A DNA stretch of 64,000 nt from Siphonodentalium dalli (taxonomy: Eukaryota > Mollusca > Scaphopoda > Gadilida > Siphonodentaliidae). The notes beneath the pieces were generated by a model, which saw nothing but the letters and a program-made list of their open reading frames with translations, searched no databases and was not told where the DNA came from. The DNA lies in NCBI GenBank assembly GCA_032622095.1, contig CP136061.1, positions 219,324,373 through 219,388,372 of the forward strand. The letters are read 5' to 3'. Position 1 is the stretch's first letter, and every line of letters starts with the position of its first letter. The translations under genes and the position numbers were made by a program. Positions 50,801 to 62,800 of this stretch are shown here, piece by piece.

Positions 50801-53800
50801 AAAAGTACAAGGATCAAATGAAAAAATATGGTATGTTCCAAAAATATGATGACAGTCAGCAGTTCTTAACAGATAACTCACATCTTGTGTGTGAAGAAAC
50901 AGCAAACTATCTCGTCCTATGGTGCATCGAACTGGAATGTGAAGAGGTATATTATTTATATTGCTATCTCGTCCATGATATATCAAATCTGAATGTGAAG
51001 AGATATATGATTTGTATTGCTATCTCATATGATGTATCAAACTAGAATAAGATTGAGTATATGACTTACTTCATGATGATTCGATACATGGTTTTTCTGC
51101 TGAGTATATATGAATTATTCATTGATGATGTTCAGTGCAGGTGAATAACTTGATTTTGTGTCAGATGAATTAATTCTTGATGATTCAATCCCTGATTTTA
51201 TACGCTCATTTTGAAAAAATGGTACTTATTATGTTATTGGTCCTTCCATCTGTCAGGGTGTCTGTCTGTCCATCTGTTTGTTTGCTTTCTAGCTCAAATT
51301 TACAAAGTAGAGTTTGAGCTATTGCCATCCTTCGTCCAGATGTCTGTCCGGTCAACAATTTCTTTTGTCACGACCTACAGGCGGCATCCCTCATCCGATC
51401 TTCACCAAACTTCATATGTAGCTTCAGGGTGACCTATAGATGGGAGCTATCAAATTTTTCTGAATTTAATGAAAAATATGGTCTCCAGCAACCTTCTTGG
51501 ATTTCACACCCTATAGCCTGTATTTATGGCCGGATAATTTTTATATCCTTTGGCACATCCTACAGACCACATCCCTCATCCGATCATCACCAAACTTCAT
51601 ATGGATCTTTGGGGTGACCTCTAGATGGAAGCCTATTTTGATCGAAATTTGTTGAAAAACATGGCCATCAGTGGCCATCTTGGAATTTACTCTTTGTATA
51701 ACTAAATCCTTTGGTGCACCCTACAGACCACATCTCTCATCCGATCATCACCAAATTTCATATGGGTCTTCAGTGTGACCTCTAGTTACTTTCCTTCTTC
51801 TTTATCATTCTATTCATTGCTCTGCAAAAAATTAACTCCTTCCCAAGTTGAGCTACATTGTCATTGACACTTTCATTTTTATTCCGGATGATTACTTAGT
51901 AAGTCTAAACTGAATGAAATGAAATTTGGTGTGTGGGTTTAGGCCACCGCAATTTAATGACTTGGTTTACGAACATGAGTGGAAAAATTCCCTAGGCTGG
52001 ATGGAGGAGGGAAAAAAAAACAATAAAATCTTGGGCATATTGTTTAACGACAATTTTGACACTAAAGTACATTCTTTTGATCAGCAGACATGCTTTCACG
52101 GTTTCAGTTTCGATTTCAGTAATTAACCACGGAAGTGAATTAGGCCCAAAAAAAAACATTTCTGTTTTCGATAACATGGGGAAAATTTTCCAGGTAGGCA
52201 GGCAGGGTTTTTTATTTTTTATTAAGCCGTTTGAAGGCAATAAAATAGTGTGGTACACCCCCTTTAACATGTATTAAAGAGGTTTTAGCTCACCTGAGAC
52301 GAAGTCTCTGGTGGAGCTATAGTCATCACTCCTTGTCCGTCAACAATTCTTTAAACATCTTCTTCGGAACCATAAGACCGAATGGGTTCATATTTGATGT
52401 GGATGTTCCCTAGGTGACTCACATTCAGATTTGTTCAAATGAGGTCACCAGGTCAATTAGTTGCGAAACCAGGGCCATAACTATTCCTCCTTGGTAATTC
52501 TTATAACGACTTCTTGTCTAGAACCATTGGGCCGATTTAGCTTATATTTGGTATGAAGGGTCCTTGAATGACTGGGGTTCAGATTTGTTCAAATGGGGTC
52601 ACTGGGTCAAATAGGGGTGGACCCAGGGACATAACTAAAAAAAAAAACATTTTTAAAAATTAGAAAAACTGACACAGTTGTAACATCCGCAGAGTTTTGA
52701 AAATCTTTAATGAAATCATGGAAACTTTCCCTTTCCACCACCCCCCCCCCACATGACCCAGACCACCACACTGCCCCCAACCAACAGCATCCCACCCCAT
52801 CTCATATCCTAACTCACAGGATCTCTCACACCAGCAGATTCAGTCAATTGTATTAGCTACAGACAGAGAGAGAGTTAATATAAATACACAGTCATCAATT
52901 GAGATGTTATCAGGCTGACAGGTGTGAACAAATGCTTAGCCAGCACTGATGCCAGTGCATGTCATTAAAATCAAATCAAATAAATTATTGTTCTCAAACC
53001 TCAATTTAGTGTGTCTGACATTTGCAGAATGACGTCCCCAGAGGGTGAATTTAGTTATGCTACCCTGCACAGCAGGCTAGCATCGCCAAATACACTAGCC
53101 AGGGTCCTCATTCTGTTTAGGCCTCATCTTCTGGGAAGTATATAGGGTCTTAAATTGACATTTTTACTTACTTTTTCCCTTCTGTTTAGTTTCTATATCC
53201 CCTAATTTGTAGAAGATAAAATGCATAATTCAGGTGCCCAATGGGTGCACATCACCAACTTTAACTGGAGAACTTCAATCTGATGCTGTGTCTCCCATAG
53301 CAGTTGAGGCCTAAACAGAATGAGGTCCCCAGAGGGTGAATTTGGTGATGCTAGCCTGCATTGCAGGATTGCGTCATTAAATTCACCCTTTGGGGACCTC
53401 ATTCTGCAAATGTCAGACACTATATTCAGGCTTGGCTGTTCGAATATTATTTTCTTGACCACCAGTATCCAGTTCATCTCATTATACCCTGATTTTGCCT
53501 TGGGGGGGGGGGGGGTATATTGAATTGCATTTGTCTGTATCTATGTCAGGCTGTTCTCCCATCCATCCATCTGTCATTATGTCTCTATCCGTCCATTAAT
53601 TGTTTTCTTCTCCAGATACATATTAAAGACCAAATGGGTTTATATATTTTGGTGTGGATGTCCCCTAGATGACTCACATTCGTTCAAATGAGTTCATCAG
53701 GTCAAATAGGTGAGAAGCCAGGGCCATAACTCTTTCCTTCCATAGTAATTCTTAAAACAATTTCTTCTCAAGAACCATAGGGCCTATTTAGCTTATGTTT

Positions 53801-56800
53801 GGTATGGAGGGTCCTTCGGTGTCGATTTGTTCAGATTTGAGGAAAATCAGTTCAGTTCAACTATTAAAATCTACCGTCTGAAATTACCAAATGAATGGAT
53901 CTCATAGATGGGGGATTCACGTTTGTTCAAATAGGGGCGGAGATAAGAGATTTAATTATCAACCAGCCACCCTACCTTGGCTTTTTGATACTGGTATAAT
54001 AATGTATAGATTCCTCTTGATTTCTAAGCTGCCTGGGTGGGGGCAATGGGACGGAAGTGTAGAGGGGGTGGGGTTTTGACCCCCCCCCCCCTAATTTGAT
54101 CAAAATATTCGAACAGTTAACAATTTTATGCCTGATAGTGTTACATTTGATTTTTCAACCAGTAACAGTCCATATTTTTCTACTTTAGGTTAAACTGTAG
54201 GACCGAAATGGCCACAAATTTTAACTTCATGGGGGGATGTCATGTTGGAAATTTCCAAGTTCGAAAGCTTGAAGTACTGGTAACAGTTGTAAAATTTCAT
54301 TCTAAGAGGGATGTGCAAAAGGATTTTTGTGAACTTAGGACTGTGGTCTGGTTGTCTTGTTTAAAAATGGTAAGGGGTTTGATATCTGTCAGTGTTGTGC
54401 AATTAAAATTTCAAGGTGAAGAGCCTTGCTCATCTGAGAACCATCAGCTATGTCCCTGTTTAGAATTACTTGTCTTAACTGATTTTGACAATTACTGACT
54501 ATTGTAGTCTTCAGAGTCCCAGTCTTCTCAGTCTTTACAGTCAGGTGAGCGACCCCCACAGTCATTGACTGTCTTGTTTAATATCACACACATACTTAGT
54601 GAGGTATGTCATTTTCCTTGAAGCAGGTGACAGGAAAATCAGTTCACTTGTTCCAATAAAGTTTCAGAGACAACTTCCAATGTATATTTGTCTACTTGAA
54701 TGTGCTCCAGTGTGAAGATTCAATGTATTATTAGGCTATAGATGGCCATGGGTTTAGATTTTAATATTCCTCTTGCACATTTATCTCTCTGGTGCAGGTT
54801 GGGCTTGAGGTTACACATTTTATGCCATTCTACTAATTTCTTCCTACGCAATTTTCTAGCTGTTGGTGTTGAAACAGAGATCGTTTTAAGGAATAAATAA
54901 TTGCCCATTCAATCAAACCTATTGTATTTTCATCCCCTCTTCTCTTCATAGATGATCATTATTTTTCAGTGACAACTTGTCCATATTACCAAATCACTAA
55001 ATTGTATTGTGGTTTAAAGTCACATATTTCCAACCTATTTCGTTTCAATCCCGGAAAGTTCTAATTAGCAGAATTTATTACATGCTAACTATCAGTGCAA
55101 TTAACAGCAAGTTATTGCATATTCCTTACAGTACATGTATGTATGCACATCAGATATCAGAAATGCGTGTTTCCATGCAGTGTGAGTTGTTACTATTGTA
55201 CCCGTATTTTCTACTTGGTCGGTAACATCAAAGAGCCTGTCGTAAACAGTTAAACTGAGTTGATTCACGTGACTGGCACGTGTTTGGTTGGCGACACAGT
55301 TAGTGACCCAGTTAGTGTGTCATTCATAACAGACAATTGTTTAAATTCGGGATTCTGCATGTGAATGCTCAAGGATGCCCATGTATTTTATATTGCATAA
55401 TGCTTTCTTCTGGTCAATGGTGACGGCGATTTCGACTTTCACCTTAAGTAGCATTATCGTTTACCGACGCTAATTCCCAGGGCTGATTACGGTATACAGA
55501 CTCATTTTCCCACCAAAACGCATGTGCTTTTCGCTGCTAATATTGTCGTGTACGAGTTGTCTTTCAAGCATGGTTTGCGCCCAATTCCGCGAAGGAATAT
55601 ATTGGAGCTACCGGTATAATACATTGTAATTTTTAAAATACACAGCCCACAAAAGACGGGGGGATTTTTGAAGTGACTCGCCGGGGTTTAGATTGATTTT
55701 TGCCACACTATTTACTGCGCAGCATGGCCGACCGGGCTGTCTTATTTATATCTTGAATGCGCGATCGCATACCCCGGCCTACAGAATGATGTTCATTTGT
55801 GTATGCGATGGGTGTTTAAATCTGCTGTTGAAGTAGGAATCCGGACTCAGCAGATGTCGCCATTTACTACACGATGCATAAAAAACGTTGAACGCCTGAA
55901 TGAGAATCCAATGCCATAATAAGTCATATATCTAACAGGTAACTGTCGGGAATTACTAGAAATACATTAGATCAAGAATTGTGCCAGTATCAAACGTGAT
56001 ATTTAATTTTCCATCGTCATTTCCATTTTTTTTTTTTTTGCGATTTTCCTTAAAAAGTTGTCGGTCGGTTCGTAAACCAAGCAATTAAATTGCTGTCGCC
56101 TTACTAATACTAGCACAAAATACAGGTCAAGTTTGAATTCGGGTTCCGCCATTTTTCACAAATTTGTTGGAATTTGCAATCAATTTTCATTTCTTGATGA
56201 TAACTTTTGTAAGTCTGAACTGAATGGATTGAAATTTGTATGTGTGTTTACTGATCCAAAATACAGGTCAAGTTCGAATTTGGGTTCTACCCGCCAAGTT
56301 CTGGCCCTTTGTTGAAATTACCACGAGTGTATTTTGCCACTACCTAGCGATGCTCTTGTTTCTGCTGAGCATGTATGGTAGTGCACAGGGTTTTTCGGTT
56401 TGGTTTCGGTTCTCTGAGAAAACCATAAACTGTTCCGCCAAACTTTCGCGGCAAAGTCTTCTTTCATATTTTTCGCACGCATGCATAAACAACATATTCA
56501 ATATGGCAGAGGTCTTACAAACCACGAAAACAGTTTGTGGTATACGCATTTCAATCGCGTTGACACCAAATCATGTAAATGTAACCTGTACCGTGGACCA
56601 GTGTGGGTAATTACACTGATATTATCATGAAGATTTGCATGAATCACAGTACATATATCTATTTGTTTCGGTTGAATAAAAATTCATCTTTCATCTGGCT
56701 TTGCAATGGCGACTGCCAATGCCGGGTTTCAGACTGACAATGGTGAATTAGCAGTACAAGATAAATAACTATTTGTTTTCAATGAGGCATCCCATATATT

Positions 56801-59800
56801 TATAGCTAAATTTGTGGGACATATTCTACAACTGTAGATCAGATGTTTCATTATGTTGATCAAACTGATTTAACCCTTTACCCAACAAACCGGCCATAAC
56901 CGGCCAAATAAAGCTTCAACAGCCTAAAATATCTTCGGTCTGTCTCAATAGAACCATACAAATATGGATATCATTGGAACCGGCTCCTTGACCACATTGT
57001 GATAGTTACAGTTATGCCCTGTGCCAATGCATTCTCTTATATATGCGAGTCGACCATAGGTCGCCTCGCATATATAAGAGAATGCATTGGCCTAAAAAAA
57101 ATCTTTTTTTTAACACTTTTTACCATTTTTTCTTACATTCTTTAACAATTTTATAATTTTGAATGTGTTAAGCCAATGCATTCTCTTATATATGCGAGGC
57201 GACCTATGGTCGACTCGCATATATAAGAGAATGCATTGGCACAGGGCCCTTCTGTTGGGTAAAGGGTTAAAACAAAAATATCCTAAATGGAGCCCCCACA
57301 CTGTACCAACTGTTAAGAATGTGTGTTCCGGTAGCTTGTAAGCACGTGCCACTTGGTGTGTCCCCCTAATAATGAGATAATCTTGACAATCATATGCGCG
57401 AATGTCACGATTACATGGCTTAATCAGAACCAGAATAGTCCACTATTAAAGATAAGCGGGAGGAGATTGTGTATTATGACAAGCTCATGGTGCATCTCCC
57501 TATTAATGAGATAATACTGGAAATCATGCGCGTGAATGTTAATGTTATGGTTACAATGCCTAATCAGAACTAGATAAGTCCAATTTTAAAGGCACATGCA
57601 GGGAGGGGACGTAACAGTCCAAATACATGATGGGAATTTCCATAAAACGAGTGACGTAATTATCTGAAATGATGTTTAGCGGTGGTAAAAACTTTTAGTT
57701 TGTTGGTGAAATCAAAGATTGACTTTTGGTATACTATTTTATTGAAAAATAAAAACATGTGCAGATAAGCAGCGTGTAGTGGGGATTTTTTTCTGCCTGA
57801 AACATGAAGGAGGAGGTCAAGTGATCAATTTTGAATTGGCATTTCCATGAAAATGTCCGTAGTCCGCAGCAAAAGTTACAGATTTGCAAATAGCCAAATA
57901 TTTCCCGGTGACCATGAGTCTGACTTTGTACAGTATTATAAAGGAGGGAGGTTATTGTCAAGTACTGCAAATGTATGTTATGTTAGAAGAATGTTGCAGC
58001 AGAACACTAACATGAGAAATTTGAAAGCACATCTCAAACGAAGCCATCACGTGCGCAACGTCACATCACGGATACACAACTTAAGGTAACTGGATGCGAC
58101 TGCTTTTACAGCCCGGGAAATAAAACAAAGGCACCCATAGCACCAACATTTGTCAGTACAATAGGCTCCGTAGTCAGTAGGTTTATTGCATTTTGAAATA
58201 AAACCGAAACCGCTTTTTAAAAAAATAAAACCGAAACCAACCACCAAAAAAAAACCTCAATGCACTAGTATATGAATTATTTGCTGATTATGTTGAATGC
58301 AGGTGATTAATTTTTTAATGATTTTATCCATGTTTTTCTGCTGAGCGCCGATAAATTATTTTCTGCTGATTGGGTCCCTGTATTTCTGCTGATTGGGTCC
58401 CTGTATTTCTGATGATTGGATCACTGTATTTCTGCTGATTGGGTCCCTGTATTTCTGCTGATTGGGTCCCTGTATTTCTGCTGATTGGGTCCCTGTATTT
58501 CTGCTGATTGGGTCCCTGTATTTCTGCTGATTGAGTCCCTGCATTTCTGCTGATTGGGTCCCTGTATTTCTGCTGATTGGGTCCCTGTATTTCTGCTGAT
58601 TGAGTCCCTGTATTTCTGCTGATTGGGTCCCTGTATTTCTGCTGATTGGGTCCCTGTATTTATGCTGATTGGGTCCCTGTATTTATGCTGATTGGGTCCT
58701 TATTTATGCTGATTGGATTCCTGTATTTCTGCTGATTGGGTCCCTGTATTTCTGCTGATTGGGTCCCTGTATTTCTTCTGATTGGGTCCCTGTATTTCTG
58801 CTGATTGGGTCCCTGTATTTCTGCTGATTGGGTCCCTGTATTTCTGCGGATTGGGTCTCTGTATTTCTGCTGATTGGGTCCCTGTATTTCTGCTGATTGG
58901 GTCTCTGTATTTCTGCTGATTGGGTCCCTGTATATCTGCTGATTGGGTCCCTGTATTTCTGCTGATTGGATCCCTGTATTTCTGCTGATTGGGTCACTGT
59001 ATATCTGCTGATTGGGTCACTGTATATCTGCTGATTGGGACCCTGTATTTCTTCTGATTGGGTCACTGTATATCTGCTGATTGGGTCCCTGTATTTCTAC
59101 TAATTGGGTCCCTGTATTTCTGCTGATTGAGTCCCTGTATTTCTGCTGATTGGGTCTCTGTATTTCTGCTGATTGGGTCCCTGTATTGCTGCTGATTGGG
59201 TCCCTGTATTTCTGCTGATTGGGTCCCTGTATTTCTGCTGATTGGGTCCCTGTATTTCTGCTGATTGGGTCCCTGTATTTCAACTGATTGGGTCCCTGTA
59301 TTTCTGCTTATTGAGTCTCTGTATTTCTGCTGATTGGGTCCCTGTATTTCTGCTGATTGGGTCCCTGTATTTCTGCTGATTGGGTCCCTGTATTTCTGCT
59401 GATTGGATCCCTGTATTTCTGCTGATTGGGTCCCTGTATTTCTGCTGATTGGGTCCCTGTATTTCTGCTGATTGGGTCCCTGTATTTCTGCTGAGTCCAG
59501 ATGATTTATTTCCTGATAATTTAATCCCCGTATTGCAGAAAAATCTCATGGAGCATGTGGCTCATCAGACAATAGTGATGCAGTTCATACTGGAGCTTGG
59601 AAAACAGCTTGAAATGGATCCCAGGGGGTGTATTCGACCCTTCTTCTCAAGGTATAGTTATCTATTACAACTGGAAGTATGGCTAAGTTTAAATTCCAGC
59701 CATGCCAAACCATTTTGTCTAAATTATTTTTCTGTTTATGGTTGAATCTTAGCAATTTAAAACAAATCAGAAATGAAGTTTCATCAATCAAACATGGATT

Positions 59801-62800
59801 CAAAGCTATGGCGCTAACTTGCAAGGGCATTGATCAGTACATGTAATAGTAAATTTTGCACATTTATTTCAAATTGACTCTCGATTTCAAAAGAAATCAA
59901 AATTTTCCTTTCAACCAATATGCTTACTGGATCACAATATTAACTTTCGATTTATTTTTTATATGGAACATATTGTGTTATTGGACCGCCTGCCTGTCTG
60001 TCCCTCTGTCCGTTCACTTTTGGTTTATGGATAAAAATGCTAGATAGTATGAACTGAATGGATGAAATTTGGTATGTTAATTTACTAGCCCAAACTACAG
60101 GTCAAGTTCAAATTTGGTTCCGCCCAGACCTGTTAAGTTTTGAAAACGGCAATCAGGGATATTTTTGTGGGAAGCATGTGTCATGTTGGGATTACTTCAT
60201 TTGTGTAATAAATGTCTTTCTTTTATGAAAACTTGATCATAATTAGTGATGAACATGGGTCATGTTTAGTTTACTTTTAAAAAAGTGACTACTAGTCATA
60301 TTTTCAAAGTGAAGTTTTCAAATTTATAGATACCATAAAATCTGTCGTGAGAGACCACCATCAACAGCGACTACCTGCCATTTCCGATCCCATTTCCTGT
60401 TCACTGACTGGTTTATTCTATATATTACCTTCAATGTGCGACCACCTGTCAAGCATGACCACATAATTTTTGGTTAAAAAGAGGTTAAAAACAGGAATTT
60501 CACCTGCTTTGAGACACCACCCCCATTTATTAATGAATAAAATAGAAACATCAGTTAAACTTTGTATAATTTCACCAGAAAGATACTGGTTACAACTGAA
60601 TATGTGTGAAACTGAAAGTACAAATATTGGATTTACCAACAAAATGGACTCGTCTCAATGTTTACCTCCGACAGAACTGCACGTGTATAGTGCTTTTTAT
60701 TGGAGGCCATTAACAATTAGGTCCATTGTAATAAAGTGGACATGATTGCATATTTGTTTTGACAAATGATGCAGTCATATCGTCCGAGAACAATTCATTA
60801 ATATAATGAGGGATGCCCAAACATTGTCATTCCCGTAATCCCAAGTTGTGTTCTTAAATCTATTGTATACTATAAAACAGCTGGCATGGCTATTCACAAG
60901 TGTGAAAATTAATTAGTTTCAGTTCACTCACTGCTGATTAGCACTGAATGATGAATCTGAACTTACTCTGATCTTTCAAATAGGTCATTTTAATTTTGAG
61001 TAGTTACAGTAGTACGGTACATGAAAATTCATGATAAATCGCAACATGCAAAAATTATTCTGAGATTTTTACAGATATGTGGGAGATAATGGGAGGTGGG
61101 GGGGGGGGGGGGTCTTCTGTATTTGCAAGAAAGCTATCGTAAAGCATGAGACTTAACACCTTTGGTACTGCCCACCAATATTCACTAGAGTTATAGCCCT
61201 TTGTTGGAATTTAACTTAATTAACTTAATAATTATATCCCTTTGGAATTTAGCAGTATCTTTTAGTTCAGAGATTTTTGGGAGGTATGGTGCACACCTTA
61301 CCTATTCTGTCAAATAATCTTTCAATTTTACAGGATTAAAATGGCAGAGAAACAGTATATGGATGCCTTTAATGATGAGCTATCAGCATTTAAAGAGAGA
61401 GTGAGAACAAGAGCGAAGGCGAGAATAGAGGAGGCAGTGAAGGAGTATGAAGAAGTGAGTTATCTCCCTTCAATTGTGAGATATAGAGATTGTAGATGTG
61501 TTGGTCAGTTTGTCTTAAAAGATAAGAACTGTAGTTAGCTGATGAAGTTAAATAATATTAAAATGATTATTAAAGAGGTACGATGCTCTAAATTTGGCCA
61601 TTTACATATGGGACCATCTCCTATTGTGCTAAACAGAATATATGCATCAAATGAATGAATTTGAGCCATGGATGAGTGCAAAATACACTCATGAACATTG
61701 TAAATAACATGTTAACATGAACATTGTAAATAACATGTTACCATTTTTAATAAAATTAAAAATGGGTTAACACGTTCACTGCCACTACGAGTTAACTCGT
61801 AGTAAACGGTTCCATGGAGACTGCTACTACGAGTTAACTCGTAGTAATGTTCATACCACATAAATAATAACACAAACCGCAAGCAATGTTGGTGTATGCG
61901 CCAATACATGCCCAATGATCCCATTGATCGATTTTATATGTATAATTACGATGGCTTGAGATACAACGATTCCCACAGCCCGAACAAGGGATGGGGTCCA
62001 GAGAGAAATCTTGGTAGGATACTCCAATTCACCAGGACCTCTTCTGTACGTCCCTGAACCATGATATACATCTGCAACTAGACCATTCCTGGACACATTG
62101 TGTATATATAAAGGAATTATCGTGCTTTATACAATTTTTGTCGATCAAATCCCGGTCAAATGAAAGATGAAACGTGTTATAAAGCTCCTACGAGATAACT
62201 CGTAGTCGGCACCTGGGATGAAACTCACCAGTGGTCATCGCTGGTGCCAGCTACGAGTTATCTCGTAGGTAAATACATATTATGTTTTTTGACGTCTTAT
62301 TCGACGTAGTCTGTACCAATTATCATATATAAATTCATTTACCATGTATTACATACGATATATGCTTGTACATGTATAGCACTCTTCGTCATCTAAGACA
62401 CTGACAACGTAATTGTATTTACCTACGAGATAACTCGTAGCTGGCACCAGGGATGAAACACTAATAAATTACGTCCCAGGTGCCGACTACGAGTTATCTC
62501 GTAGTAGTCTTATAAAATGTTTCAGCATCATATGACCCGATATTGGTCGAACCATTACTCATACATCTATCTACTATCGGCAAAACATCAAATCCCATGT
62601 TGGCATACGGGATGGAATTACCCATTGGTTTTCGGCAGTGAACGTGTTAATGACTCGAACCACTAACTCATTTTCATTAAATTTTACATTGTTGTTTTAC
62701 AATGTTCATAAAGTAAATGAGTGTATTTTGCAATCATCCATGGCTCAAATTCATTCATTTGTTGCATATATTCTGTTGAGTATAATAGGAGATGGTCCCA

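Noticed and set aside
56236-56610. Possible small gene or alternative exon (contains ATGGCAGAGG)
   Set aside because: It starts inside a dispersed repeat, has no conserved domain, and no splice logic connects it to cdc37.
58360-59492. CRISPR array
   Set aside because: Units are contiguous with no unique spacers, and the host is an animal. It is a minisatellite.
58356-59549. Long minus-strand frames with a repeated [16 protein letters not shown]-type protein
   Set aside because: They are the 23-bp minisatellite read on the opposite strand. Three units equal 23 codons, so the frame stays open by arithmetic, and indels switch frames between arrays.
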